Origin: Lachancea thermotolerans CBS 6340
Taxonomy: Eukaryota > Ascomycota > Saccharomycetes > Saccharomycetales > Saccharomycetaceae
Reading direction: 5' to 3'
Length of the DNA: 64,000 nt
Assembly: GCF_000142805.1 (NCBI RefSeq)
Contig: NC_013083.1
Span: forward strand, 992,001 to 1,056,000
Part shown: piece after piece, positions 28,201-38,949 of the stretch
Position numbering within the stretch: the first letter of the stretch is position 1
Layout: the number at the start of each line of letters is the position of its first letter
Notes under the pieces: generated by a model
What the model was told of the DNA's origin: nothing
The model's database searches: none
Seen by the model: only the letters and a program-made list of their open reading frames with translations
Made by a program: the position numbers and the translations under genes

Positions 28201-31200
28201 CTACCTCCTAAGTGTCCGAGTCGAGCTGGGCCGGTTGGCAGAGCCGGAAGAGGTGAGTCGTCTGGTTGAGGACAGTCTTTGGTTCGTGAGTTTGGCCGTT
28301 TCTCCCGGAAGTTGGTAAATTTTATTCGCATCATTGGGGTCGGTTGCGGTATCATCCAAATTGATGCCATCCATATTGCGTTGAAGCAGATAGCGCAGAG
28401 AGTTGAACCAAATGTTGTGGCGCTGTCTAGTAGCGCATGTTATTTTGATTGGACGCGACTCTGTTGTAATAAGGATGCTCTTATGATATAAACCAGCGGG
28501 GTAAGGATTTGAATCTTCGACGCTCTCAATGCCTAAGATTGCAGCTGCTCTTGTTTTATTAGATGCAGGGTTTTCAAGCACTGGGTTGTTAGTGGACCAG
28601 TATAGCGTCATAGTGTAGGGGTGCACCCAGAAGTACCGCTCGTGGCGTGAACTTATCTGAGAAAATGCACCCAAACGACGGTAGTACTTATGGAGGTATT
28701 CTCCGATCACAGTTTGAGTTAAAGCGGGAATAATGCTGGGCTCGCTCAGGGATGCGACTGTTGCAAGAGAGATTCCTCCGTCAAATGAGGTGTGCCGAAT
28801 GTGAGGAATATCTACATCCATCCCCAGCGCCGTTGGCTTGAGTGTAGATGCAGAACGTGAATGTTCACGCGTTCTAGTACTGAACATCTCATAATCGTTA
28901 TAAGCAGCAGCAGCCGCAGCCTCAGCCAAGCTTCTTCTGCTATTTGAGTCTGAAGAGCCCGTTGATTTGATGGTGTTTTGTCTGCTTATTTTCGCTTGTC
29001 CGAAAGGCGAAGCCATCGAACTCGCATGCGCAGAGCTCTTGACGCCCATGTGCAAGCCACGCCTCTTAGCCTCAGCTTGTAGTTCATCGTTAGTTGTCAT
29101 TTTAAGCGCCTCTTGTTCTTTAGCAAGAAGGTTTTCGTAATAGGAAGAAGGTAAAACAACGACATTGTTGGTATCTATTACGCTTGCCGTTGTAGTTACA
29201 ACAAACTTGTTTTCAGGAATGCACATCAAACCAAGCTTCTTGGCAAGGTTGTAGATTTCCCTTCTATCTTCACTGTTGTCAGTTACTTCGCTCCCTCCGA
29301 TTCCTGATGAAGTCAAATCATCGTCTTCAATGTCTGTGGCTCTGGAATCAGAGAAGTGGCTTAATCTTTTGAGTTCCTCTTTGTCCACAGCTACCAAACC
29401 AAAGTCAATTGCGCTAGCAATCACCTGATCTTTTGTTAGCGTTGGGTTTGAGAGCTCTTGTTTTATCTGCTCAAATTGGGCTCTCTGTATTGGAACTAAG
29501 CCGAATTCCGCAGACTTTATCATGATATCATCTAGCGTCAATTTACGAGCACTACCCGCAAGCTCCTCCTTGATTTGAGCAAAGTGCTCAGCGTTTAAGG
29601 CAACAAGACCATATTCATGAGCTCTCTCAATCAGTTCCTCTTTCGAAGGGTAGTAATCAGTGACAGAAACTCTACGTGGACAGCCTTCAACAGGATTTTG
29701 GAAACCGCTTTCATCTTTCTCAACTACAGCGCTGACTTTTTCGCTGACAGATGGCACGCTTTCTTTTTGGACTAATTTGAAGCCGAGTATAGAGGCTGCG
29801 TCAATGAGGTATTGCAAATTAGGTCTCTCTTTGCTAAAGTCAAAGTCAGTATCATCGTCCGTTGTTTCCCGTTCGACAATCTCTTGATTCTGGTAATCAG
29901 GCCCTTCATTGTTTTCGGCCTCAGGTGTTGATCTCAAAACAGAACTTGAAGTTGCCGGCAGCTTTGGTGATTCCGCCATATTTTTCTTTAAAGATTCGTA
30001 TTCCGCAAGCTCTTCACAGGTTATGATGGTCATGCCAAACCTAGCCGCTTGTGCTCTTAACATATCATCAGACAGGCTGTAATTTGATATGCTCTCGAAA
30101 TCCTCTTGGTTTGAGCGTGCTTCATTACCCGAGCCTTCACTTAAAGAGGGGGCTGCCAGACTGCCAATTGGCTTAGACATGCCCGAAGATCTTCCGTGAA
30201 CTGTGTCATCATCTTCTTTAACTAGGATGTAACCTAGATCCTTTGCAAAATTACTTACCTGGGAAAGAGAGAAACCCTGGCTTAAATGACCTCCGCGCAC
30301 AGTCGACGTGCGAGATAAGGGCTCTCCATCCTCAGACAATGTTTGGTCTCGGGCATCCTCATATTCGCTAGGCCCCACGCTAAAGGTTGCGCTGGAGTTA
30401 TCAAACGATATTGATTCGGCAAAAGATTGTTGTGCGTCATAATATTCGCTCTCATTGGTCGAAGTGTAATTTAAGCTGCGGTAGGAAGACCTGCTATTGG
30501 CTACTGAAGGCAGGCTAGCTTGTGAAGAACAGCTCAATAAAGATTCCCGTCTTTGCCTGGCGTCCATTTCTTCTTGAGAACTACCAAGCGCCCCGTGGGG
30601 TACAAGTTGGTACCCAGATTTTAAAGCTGCTTCTTTGAGCTCTTCCACTGAAAAGGTTAAACCACTGTTTGGGAGAAAAGATGCTATAACTCTCATAGTC
30701 TCTCCCGTTTCAGATTCGAATGTTACTGAATCGCCATTTAAAGCCATATTGACCACGCCGTTATCCGAACTGCTCAACAAAAGGTCAAAATCTTCAGGCT
30801 TTAAGAGCACAACACCTTTCACAGGCAGACTGTCGGAATGTTTCCCTTCATCCTGAGAAGCCATTATATGGCCAGAAGCACTCTTTGGAGATTGTGACTC
30901 TATTTTGATGAGAGATCGAGAGCAGCCCTGTTCTGTTAGCCGTCCAGAGAAAGGATCCCTTGAGTCACGCCTAGCTCCTTGAACTAAAATAGATGATCCT
31001 TTGTGGGCGCCAAAATCATCATTTGCCGAGTCGACTATACAGAAGTCTATCGACTTCATGATCTTTTGCAAGGTTCCAAAGAGGATGCCGTTTCTCTGGT
31101 CAGTAGAGCTTTGCTTACTAGCGGTTTCACTGTTGGACAAAGATGAAGTTACGAATTGTTTCAAATCTGAAGGCAGAAGTTCAGTAGAGATCAAATCGTA

Positions 31201-34200
31201 TTCAGTTTTGGTTACCGGCAACAAAGAGAACTTTTGGCAGAACTCTGACAATTGGTTTTCTGAGAGATCCATGAGGCTTGAAAGCTTTGGCACCCTATTT
31301 TCATGTGTCAGAATCAAGAAATCATGATCTTCACTTTGAGGATGTGTTGAGTCGTTACTATTCAAAACATTTCTTTGAGGCAATTCAACGACAGTGTTCC
31401 CGGTTCTCTGCGCAACTTGCTCGACTTTTTCTAAGCTTGAGTATTCGGAGTTGGTCTTCAATCGATCATATTGCACCTTTGTTAAAGATATCAAATCCAA
31501 GCTCTCCAACTTCTTCTCAAGCAAGTCAATGGGAGGTGCCTCCGAACTGTTTTTCAGCTTTTCGTAATCCTCTTCTGAGAGTAGCACTTGGTTGCTTGCT
31601 TTGATGTTTCTTTCCAAGACATCGAAAGAAGGATTCAATGACTCTTCTTTGAGATCCTCGAATTTTTTCTTATCAATCAAGACTTTATTGTTTTTGAGAG
31701 CATGCTTTTCCAAAAATTCATCAGTGGGATTCTCGTTTAAATGCTCGAGGCATTCCCAAGCCTCGACATCAACTAGCACCTTTCCATGAGAAGTGGCATT
31801 GACTTTTAAGAGTTCCAAAGGAGGATTAACAGCATTTTTTTCAAGCAAATCAAATTTGTTCTTTTCTAGTGCCACATATTCAGGGTGTTTTTTAATCTTT
31901 TCTAGTAGAAAATCGAGTTCAGGGTCATCTCGAGTTTTCAAAAGATCACTGTAGTTAGAAACAGGTACCAAAATTCTCTCAAATTGTTTTGCGCTGCTTT
32001 CTAAGTATGAAATGTCAGGAGATTGCGTTAATGAGACCAAGTCACTATAATCCTTTTGGGAGACGAGTTTCAAACCCTGGCCCTCAAGATAGGATGTCAA
32101 GGGACCTATCGGAGGATTCTCCAGATCATTTTCCATCTTTCTGTATTGAGTTGATGGTAGAACAACATGATCTATCTTTGACCCGAGGGCGGAGACAAAA
32201 TCTGCTGTTGGATTTTTAGCGAGGTCAAGAGTTTCCCTATCTGTGTCATAATCACTCTTCTCGACGAGGACTTTCCCTACTGTTTCTGACTTAGTCGATA
32301 GGAATTCCTCCGAGGGTGAATCAAGTTCGCTTTGAAGTTTCTTTAACTCAGTGGCCGAAACAACTGTATACGCATGCTTTGCGGCAATAGAGTTCAGTTC
32401 ATCAATGCTCATCCGTTCTCTGACGCTTTGAAGAGCTTCAAAATCCTCGTTCTTGATCATAGCATAGCCAAGTTCGTCAGATTTTGACAGTAGGTATTGG
32501 ATGGATGGACTTCTTATTGTTTCAAAGACCTCGTAGTCAGCTTCAGACAAAAGATTCATTCCCATGGTGCTCGCTTTTGCTTTCAAGTCATCTACAGATG
32601 GTGAGCAGTCTCTTCTCTTCATGTCTTCGAGCTCTGAGATATCCACCAAAACCTTATCTAAAGCCGCAGCTTTTGAGCTCAGGTAGTCCTGAGAAGGTTT
32701 CTGAATCGTTTCGCTGAGTAGCAAGTACTCAGAATTAGGCAGGAAGCAGTAATTCATTTCCTGACATTTCTCTTTCAAAAACTCGGTAGAGGGGCTTTCA
32801 GACAATGCTTTCAGAGTCTCATAAATATTTTTATCAACGACAACTTTATCAATTTCATTAGCATGATTGATTAAAATTTCCAGTGATGGATGATGTAATT
32901 CTTTTTGCTCTCTGTCATAAGATGCCTTGGAAACCAGAACCATGCCAATCTTCCGTGCCTCTTGCTCTAAAAATGAAAGTGTAGGAGAGATTGCTTTTTC
33001 AAGTAATTCATTATAATCTGTCAGGGGTACCAATTTACTGCCAGAACTTGCCGCAAGGTCTTGCAGCTCATCGAACGTTAAGTTAGTTGTGGCGTTCTTT
33101 AAGTTGTCGTGCTCCACAGTAGTTAGCACCAAGAGGCCGTTCTGCTCGCAGTAAGATGAGATAGTGTCTATGTCAATCTTTTCCAGAAGTGGTCTTTTCA
33201 ACTCCTTTAGGTCGGCAATAGAAATTATGGCCATCGCTTCGTTTCTCAGACGCTGCTCAATGTCAGAAAATTTAGCGTTGTCAATAATCTCATTTTCAAG
33301 TTTTGCTAGTTCTTCCAAAGTAAACACTTTGTAACCCAGCTCAATGACTTTTCCGAGAGCAGCATCATCACTCGCAGCAGAAATCAAAGATTTATAGTCC
33401 TTCTGAGAAATAGCGCAGAGATTATAAGTCTCGAGATGGCTTAACAAGTAATTCTTAGGAGGGCTGTCATGGTCTTTCTTCATTTTCTCAAATTCGTCAA
33501 TTGTAAGTAATATTCTGTTTCTTTCAGTAGCCATGGTATTTAGTTCCTGAACTGAAGGTTCAGTAGCTTTTTGTAACAGTGTATCGTAGTCCTTTCTTTC
33601 TGTAACTGCAAAGCCAGCATCTTCACATTTGCTTCTGCAGAGATCAATTGCAGTCGTACCCTCAAAACTTTTCAACCTTTCATACTCTTGAACTGGTATT
33701 AGTTTATGCCCTAAAGCTTTAGATTCCAAGTATTGGATGTCTGGCGTCTCAATTTTTTCAACCATCTTGTTGTAATCTTCTTGAGAAGTCAACGTAAACA
33801 TCAAAGCTTCCGCTTTTTCTTTCAAATATGATAGAGAAGGTTTCATAAGACTCTCTTGTAGTTTCTGTAGCTCTGTGGCTGCAATTAAGATGAAATCCAA
33901 GCCTTCGGATTTTTCCCTCAGATAGGAAACGCTAGGAGACTCGACCAGGTTCTTCAAAGTCTCGTGGTCCTTCTTAGGGACCAGGACAAAGTCCAATTGG
34001 CCCGCCTTTTCCTCAAGGTATGAAGCGTCTGGCGTCTTGACAGTCTTCTTCATAGCTGCATGGTCCTTCTTGGGAACCAGGTCAAAGTCCAGTTGGCCTG
34101 CTTTCTCCTCAAGAAATGAGACATCTGGCGTCTCGACAGTCTTCTTCAAAGTCTCGTGGTCCTTCTTAGGGACCAGGATGAAGTCCAGTTGGCCCGCCTT

Positions 34201-37200
34201 CTCCTCAAGGTATGAAGCGTCTGGCATCTCGATAGTGTTCTTCAAAGTCTCGTGGTCCTTCTTAGGGACCAGGGCAAAGTCCAGTTGGCCCGCCTTTTCC
34301 TCAAGAAATGAGACATCTGGCGTCTCGACAGTCTTCTTCATAGCTGCATGGTCCTTTTTCATAGTTTCGTGGTCCTTCTTTGGAACCAGGACAAAGTCCA
34401 GTTGGCCCGCCTTTTCCTCAAGGTATGAAGCGTCTGGCGTCTCGACGGTCTTCTTCATAGCTGCATGGTCCTTTTTCATAGTTTCGTGGTCCTTCTTTGG
34501 AACCAGGACAAAGTCCAGTTGGCCCGCCTTCTCCTCAAGGTATGAAGCGTCTGGCGTCTCGACAGTCTTCTTCAAAGTCTCGTGGTCCTTCTTAGGGACC
34601 AGGACAAAGTCCAGTTGGCCCGCCTTCTCCTCAAGGTATGAAGCGTCTGGCGTCTCGACGGCCTTCTTCATAGCTGCATGGTCCTTTTTCATAGTTTCGT
34701 GGTCCTTCTTTGGAACCAGGACAAAGTCCAGTTGGCCCGCCTTTTCCTCAAGGTATGAAGCGTCTGGCGTCTCGACGGTCTTCTTCATAGCTGCATGGTC
34801 CTTTTTCATAGTTTCGTGGTCCTTCTTTGGAACCAGGACAAAGTCCAGTTGGCCCGCCTTCTCCTCAAGGTATGAAGCGTCTGGCGTCTTGACAGTCTTC
34901 TTCATAGCTGCATGGTCCTTCTTAGGGACCAGGACAAAGTCCAGTTGGCCCGCTTTCTCCTCAAGAAATGAGACATCTGGCGTCTCGACAGTCTTCTTCA
35001 TAGCTGCATTATCCGTTTTCATGGTTTCGTGGTCCTTCTTGGAAATTACCACACATCCGAGTAGTTTCGCCTTGGCTTCGAGATATGAGAAGTCAGGCGT
35101 CTCCACCGTCTTCTTCATGGCTCTATGATCATTTTTCGGAATTATAATGCACCCAAGCAGGCCAGCCTTTGCTGCAAGATATGATGCGTCTGGCGTCTCG
35201 ACAGCCTTCTTCAAAGTCTCGTGGTCCTTCTTAGGAACAAGAACGAAATCTAGTTCACCAGCCTTCTTCTCAAGGAATGAAGCATCTGGCATCTCGACAA
35301 TCTTCTTCATGGTTGCATGGTCCTTCTTGGGAACCAGGTCAAAGTCCAGTTGGCCTGCTTTCTCCTCAAGAAATGAGACATCTGGCGTCTCGACAGTCTT
35401 CTTCAAAGTCTCGTGGTCCTTCTTAGGGACCAGGATGAAGTCCAGTTGGCCCGCCTTCTCCTCAAGGTATGAAGCGTCTGGCGTCTCGACGGCCTTCTTC
35501 ATAGCTGCATTATCCTTTTTCATACTTTCGTGGTCCGTCTTTGGAACCAGGACAAAGCCCAGTTCACCCGCCTTCTCCTCAAGGAATGAAGCATCTGGCG
35601 TCTCGACAGTCTTCTTCAAAGTCTCGTGGTCCTTCTTAGGGACCAGGACAAAGTCCAGTTGGCCCGCCTTCTCCTCAAGGAATGATACATCTGGCGCCTC
35701 GACAGTTTTCTTCAAAGTCTCGTGGTCCTTCTTTGGAACCAGGATGAAGTCCAGTTGGCCCGCCTTCTCCTCAAGGAATGATGCGTCTGGCGCCTCGAAA
35801 GTCTTCTTCATGGTTGCATGGTCATTCTTAGGGACCAGGACAAAGTCCAGTTGGCCCGCCTTCTCCTCAAGGAATGATACATTTGGCGCCTCGACAGTTT
35901 TCTTCAAATTCTCGTGGTCCTTCTTTGGAACCAGGATGAAGTCCAGTTGGCCCGCCTTCTCCTCAAGGAATGATGCGTCTGGCGCCTCGAAAGTCTTCTT
36001 CATAGTTTCGTGGTCCCTTTTAGCAATCAAAACTAGGCCCAGTTGACCTGCTTTGTCTTCAAGATATTTCCTGTCTGGCAGTTCGACTGTTCTCTTAAGG
36101 ATTGAATAATCATCTTTCTTGATGGGGACGTAACCCATCTCTTTTATCTTCTCTTCCAAAAAGATGAAAGGTGGGCTAGTAATTTGCATTCTGATGGATG
36201 ATAATTTCCCCGATTCTATCAACTCATAATTGACCAACTTCGCATTGGACCTCAGGTAATCAATACTAGGGTTTTCATGTTCCTCATAGAGCTTATCATA
36301 AAATTCCTTATCAACTAATGTCTTTCCATGCTCGAGACATTTGGAACTCAAAATGTCGAGGTCATCACATGCCAACCGACGTTTGAGTTCGGAAAGTTCC
36401 TTTTCCTCGACGACACAATAACCTCGGTCTGATGCTTTACTGCTCAAATGTTCCAAAGTTGGGTTTCGGCTTAAATTAATTAGCTTTTCGTGCTCGTCTT
36501 TCTTAATCAAAACAGAATCAAATTCGCGGCCTACCCAGTCAGTGAAACCATCCATGGTCGAGGATTCAATACACTTTTGAATGACGTCGAACTTGGGATT
36601 TTTTAGCTCATCCTGCATCGACAAATATTGACTATCATGGAGGACCGTCAGTTTTAGCTTCTTTGCACCCAAGCGAATTTGACCTTCGTCTGGTGATTCT
36701 ACACATTTTTCAAGCTGCCGTAGTTCCGTTGACGAGATAACCGCAAAGTCCTTTTCTGCCGCTAGTTCCTTCAGCTTGGATATCGACGGCTCACTGAGTT
36801 CCTTGTGAACCTCTTTGGGAACTAAAATATTATCAAGCGCCAATGATTTTGTTTTGAGTTCCTCCATTGATGGGTGCTGAAGCTTTTGATACTCTTGCTT
36901 ACTAACAAGAACAAAGTTATGGCTTGATGCTTGTTCTTTTGCCCACTGAATATCAAAGTTTTTAATTTTATCGAAATCTTCTTTAGGAAATGTTACGTAT
37001 CCGTATTCCGAGGCTAGATTAGAAACAGCCTCTAAAGAAGGATGAGAAAGGGCCTCATATTCCTCAACTGGTTTGACTACCTGACCTCTTCCCTTGGCTG
37101 CATCGGAGAGAAAATCCAAGGTTGGGTTATGCGCAATTTCCTTTATAGAAGCCCAAGATTTGGTGTCGACCAGTTCATAGCCCATTGTTTTGGCATATAC

Positions 37201-38949
37201 AGAAATGCTATTCACATCGGGATGAACCATTTTTTGAAAAAGCTCTTCTTTTACTGGCATTAATCCATGCCTTTGAAGCCCTGCTTTCAAAATTTCCAGA
37301 TTAGGGTTCTCAGCCCTGTTTTGAATTACTTGATATTCGTTAGCCTTAATGGCAGCATAGCCTGCTGCCGTTACTTGGTCCAGCAACCAAGGTAGCGGCG
37401 GATTCTTCAAGTTGGTATATTCGTCGTGTGAAATAAGTTTTTTGTCAGCGCTTGCAGCCAGTGATTCGAGTTCACAATGTGACGGTTTTTGAGAGATTAA
37501 AGAGTCACACAATGTTTCGAACTCGGCTTGTTGAAAAACTTTATAGCCCTGGTTTTTCAGTTCTTTGATTATATCATTTTGGTTGCGATCGCCACTGTTC
37601 TTGTGTGGTCCATTGATAACATCAAACTCACTTTTATGAAGAACAATAAGGTTATTCTTCTCAGCATATCGCCTAAATTCTTCAGGGTCAATTTCGTATT
37701 TGCTTGTATCAAGCTCATCTAAGATTGGATTCCGCACAATATCAAGCGTATCGGAAACATCGCTTTCAAGACCTTCGTCATCAGTACCAGTTTGTGCACG
37801 TATGCATTCAGAAGAGATGGAGAAATTGAAATCGTCAGAACTTTGAATGCTGTGTCGTCTTTCATGGTTTTTGCTCTTATGGCGCTTGATTGATTTTGTA
37901 GGCGTCATGTGCTTATTTGAAGTGAGTGTACCAGTAAGAGGGAGAGGAGAGCTGCTCAAAGTAGAAGATTCTTGATCATGAGCACCTTGCTTATTGGTAA
38001 AAGTGTGACTACGTGCAGATTTCAGTTTCGAAATTTGCTTTCGAAGGGTTTCAATTACCTGGTTGGCGCTTTCAAGGTCCGCAACAGAGCTCTGCGAACT
38101 TGAATCGAAAGCAAGGTCACGCACATTCTCACTGACCTTTGTTATATTTTTGGCCAAGGTAACAGGCTCCGCGTTCGCGCCGGCGCTTGAGAGCGTGGGT
38201 GACGTGCTGTTTGACATGTCCTTTCTCAACTGTAAAATTTGATTATTCATACTATCCAGCTTCTGCTGGAGCTCGTCATTCTCCTCATTCAAATCAGAAA
38301 CATTTTTCTTCAAATCCGCGATTTCTTTCAAATAGTTCTGATGAACAGATTCAAGCTCTTTTTTGAGGCCCAGTCTATCCAGGGATAACTCCTCAAGTTC
38401 GCTTCGTGTAACGTTGTATGTATCCAATTGAGCACGAAGCTCTTTTTGGGACTTCTCTGAAGCGTCCCGAAGTAGCTTTAATTGCTGTGACATCTGCTGT
38501 AATTTTGTTTCTAGTTCCCAATTGGAGTCCTTTAACACTGCACTTTCCTTCTCCGTGCCATGCAGTCTTCGAGAAAGCTTCTCAAAGGTCGCCTTTAGAG
38601 CTTGATAATCTTGCTGCAATGATCTCAAACTGCTTGCCTTGCTTTCATTATCGGCTTGAAGGCGACGACACTCGAGAAGTAAGTTCTCGCTTAGCCCAAC
38701 AACGAAATTTACATCCTTAGACGAAGTGCTATTAGCGACATTATTATGGGTAGAGCTACCAGCAAAGACGGGCATGGATGTCCTCTTGTCGCGCTGGCTC
38801 AGTATATTAGAAAACGGTGCACGCCGCTTGGAGGCTCGCTTCGAAAGCGCCTCCTCTGTTTCATGGTCAATTCTCCTTTGGATATCTTCAAGCTGCGTCT
38901 TTAGATCAGCCTCTGGGGGTTTTTCCCGTTCCTCTTTTGGTAAACCCAT
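28201..38949 (-). CDS. NUM1: NUM1, giant cortical anchor for dynein and mitochondria
   Basis: Num1 sits at the cell cortex, captures dynein for spindle positioning and tethers mitochondria to the plasma membrane. The 3582-residue product starts at the ATG at 38949 (MGLPKEER); the 15 codons upstream begin only with TTG. Residues about 80-330 form the N-terminal coiled coil that in S. cerevisiae binds mitochondria. Degenerate repeats of about 32 residues fill roughly residues 450-2300. At their centre are 21 nearly identical units with core LEEKAGQLDFVLVPKKDHET. Near the C-terminus (about 3411-3526) is a PH domain (GEYLHKYYRR, RYFWVHPYTMTLYW, NIWFNSLRYLL) for binding PI(4,5)P2. S. cerevisiae NUM1 (YDR150W) has 64-residue repeats in the same place. 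The neighbourhood agrees. Confidence 0.96.
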   Translation of the reverse strand: MGLPKEEREKPPEADLKTQLEDIQRRIDHETEEALSKRASKRRAPFSNILSQRDKRTSMPVFAGSSTHNNVANSTSSKDVNFVVGLSENLLLECRRLQADNESKASSLRSLQQDYQALKATFEKLSRRLHGTEKESAVLKDSNWELETKLQQMSQQLKLLRDASEKSQKELRAQLDTYNVTRSELEELSLDRLGLKKELESVHQNYLKEIADLKKNVSDLNEENDELQQKLDSMNNQILQLRKDMSNSTSPTLSSAGANAEPVTLAKNITKVSENVRDLAFDSSSQSSVADLESANQVIETLRKQISKLKSARSHTFTNKQGAHDQESSTLSSSPLPLTGTLTSNKHMTPTKSIKRHKSKNHERRHSIQSSDDFNFSISSECIRAQTGTDDEGLESDVSDTLDIVRNPILDELDTSKYEIDPEEFRRYAEKNNLIVLHKSEFDVINGPHKNSGDRNQNDIIKELKNQGYKVFQQAEFETLCDSLISQKPSHCELESLAASADKKLISHDEYTNLKNPPLPWLLDQVTAAGYAAIKANEYQVIQNRAENPNLEILKAGLQRHGLMPVKEELFQKMVHPDVNSISVYAKTMGYELVDTKSWASIKEIAHNPTLDFLSDAAKGRGQVVKPVEEYEALSHPSLEAVSNLASEYGYVTFPKEDFDKIKNFDIQWAKEQASSHNFVLVSKQEYQKLQHPSMEELKTKSLALDNILVPKEVHKELSEPSISKLKELAAEKDFAVISSTELRQLEKCVESPDEGQIRLGAKKLKLTVLHDSQYLSMQDELKNPKFDVIQKCIESSTMDGFTDWVGREFDSVLIKKDEHEKLINLSRNPTLEHLSSKASDRGYCVVEEKELSELKRRLACDDLDILSSKCLEHGKTLVDKEFYDKLYEEHENPSIDYLRSNAKLVNYELIESGKLSSIRMQITSPPFIFLEEKIKEMGYVPIKKDDYSILKRTVELPDRKYLEDKAGQLGLVLIAKRDHETMKKTFEAPDASFLEEKAGQLDFILVPKKDHENLKKTVEAPNVSFLEEKAGQLDFVLVPKNDHATMKKTFEAPDASFLEEKAGQLDFILVPKKDHETLKKTVEAPDVSFLEEKAGQLDFVLVPKKDHETLKKTVETPDASFLEEKAGELGFVLVPKTDHESMKKDNAAMKKAVETPDASYLEEKAGQLDFILVPKKDHETLKKTVETPDVSFLEEKAGQLDFDLVPKKDHATMKKIVEMPDASFLEKKAGELDFVLVPKKDHETLKKAVETPDASYLAAKAGLLGCIIIPKNDHRAMKKTVETPDFSYLEAKAKLLGCVVISKKDHETMKTDNAAMKKTVETPDVSFLEEKAGQLDFVLVPKKDHAAMKKTVKTPDASYLEEKAGQLDFVLVPKKDHETMKKDHAAMKKTVETPDASYLEEKAGQLDFVLVPKKDHETMKKDHAAMKKAVETPDASYLEEKAGQLDFVLVPKKDHETLKKTVETPDASYLEEKAGQLDFVLVPKKDHETMKKDHAAMKKTVETPDASYLEEKAGQLDFVLVPKKDHETMKKDHAAMKKTVETPDVSFLEEKAGQLDFALVPKKDHETLKNTIEMPDASYLEEKAGQLDFILVPKKDHETLKKTVETPDVSFLEEKAGQLDFDLVPKKDHAAMKKTVKTPDASYLEEKAGQLDFVLVPKKDHETLKNLVESPSVSYLREKSEGLDFILIAATELQKLQESLMKPSLSYLKEKAEALMFTLTSQEDYNKMVEKIETPDIQYLESKALGHKLIPVQEYERLKSFEGTTAIDLCRSKCEDAGFAVTERKDYDTLLQKATEPSVQELNTMATERNRILLTIDEFEKMKKDHDSPPKNYLLSHLETYNLCAISQKDYKSLISAASDDAALGKVIELGYKVFTLEELAKLENEIIDNAKFSDIEQRLRNEAMAIISIADLKELKRPLLEKIDIDTISSYCEQNGLLVLTTVEHDNLKNATTNLTFDELQDLAASSGSKLVPLTDYNELLEKAISPTLSFLEQEARKIGMVLVSKASYDREQKELHHPSLEILINHANEIDKVVVDKNIYETLKALSESPSTEFLKEKCQEMNYCFLPNSEYLLLSETIQKPSQDYLSSKAAALDKVLVDISELEDMKRRDCSPSVDDLKAKASTMGMNLLSEADYEVFETIRSPSIQYLLSKSDELGYAMIKNEDFEALQSVRERMSIDELNSIAAKHAYTVVSATELKKLQSELDSPSEEFLSTKSETVGKVLVEKSDYDTDRETLDLAKNPTADFVSALGSKIDHVVLPSTQYRKMENDLENPPIGPLTSYLEGQGLKLVSQKDYSDLVSLTQSPDISYLESSAKQFERILVPVSNYSDLLKTRDDPELDFLLEKIKKHPEYVALEKNKFDLLEKNAVNPPLELLKVNATSHGKVLVDVEAWECLEHLNENPTDEFLEKHALKNNKVLIDKKKFEDLKEESLNPSFDVLERNIKASNQVLLSEEDYEKLKNSSEAPPIDLLEKKLESLDLISLTKVQYDRLKTNSEYSSLEKVEQVAQRTGNTVVELPQRNVLNSNDSTHPQSEDHDFLILTHENRVPKLSSLMDLSENQLSEFCQKFSLLPVTKTEYDLISTELLPSDLKQFVTSSLSNSETASKQSSTDQRNGILFGTLQKIMKSIDFCIVDSANDDFGAHKGSSILVQGARRDSRDPFSGRLTEQGCSRSLIKIESQSPKSASGHIMASQDEGKHSDSLPVKGVVLLKPEDFDLLLSSSDNGVVNMALNGDSVTFESETGETMRVIASFLPNSGLTFSVEELKEAALKSGYQLVPHGALGSSQEEMDARQRRESLLSCSSQASLPSVANSRSSYRSLNYTSTNESEYYDAQQSFAESISFDNSSATFSVGPSEYEDARDQTLSEDGEPLSRTSTVRGGHLSQGFSLSQVSNFAKDLGYILVKEDDDTVHGRSSGMSKPIGSLAAPSLSEGSGNEARSNQEDFESISNYSLSDDMLRAQAARFGMTIITCEELAEYESLKKNMAESPKLPATSSSVLRSTPEAENNEGPDYQNQEIVERETTDDDTDFDFSKERPNLQYLIDAASILGFKLVQKESVPSVSEKVSAVVEKDESGFQNPVEGCPRRVSVTDYYPSKEELIERAHEYGLVALNAEHFAQIKEELAGSARKLTLDDIMIKSAEFGLVPIQRAQFEQIKQELSNPTLTKDQVIASAIDFGLVAVDKEELKRLSHFSDSRATDIEDDDLTSSGIGGSEVTDNSEDRREIYNLAKKLGLMCIPENKFVVTTTASVIDTNNVVVLPSSYYENLLAKEQEALKMTTNDELQAEAKRRGLHMGVKSSAHASSMASPFGQAKISRQNTIKSTGSSDSNSRRSLAEAAAAAAYNDYEMFSTRTREHSRSASTLKPTALGMDVDIPHIRHTSFDGGISLATVASLSEPSIIPALTQTVIGEYLHKYYRRLGAFSQISSRHERYFWVHPYTMTLYWSTNNPVLENPASNKTRAAAILGIESVEDSNPYPAGLYHKSILITTESRPIKITCATRQRHNIWFNSLRYLLQRNMDGINLDDTATDPNDANKIYQLPGETAKLTNQRLSSTRRLTSSGSANRPSSTRTLRR
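33943..36084 (-). repeat. Homogenised coding tandem repeats of NUM1 (21 units, 96 or 117 bp)
   Basis: Twenty-one units of 32 or 39 residues follow one another. The short form reads PDASYLEEKAGQLDFVLVP then KKDHETLKKTVE. Six units carry seven extra residues through doubling of the KKDHxxM step. Units in the middle are nearly identical at DNA level, while outer units diverge, as expected for unequal crossing-over or gene conversion. Long open frames on the opposite strand (34037-35128, 35147-36046) are by-products of the repeat. Confidence 0.9.

Noticed and set aside
34037-36046. Two long plus-strand frames (363 and 299 codons) opposite the NUM1 repeats
   Set aside because: They are the antisense of a tandem repeat whose unit is a multiple of three and happens to lack stops in that frame. 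They have the same periodicity as NUM1 and no independent features.
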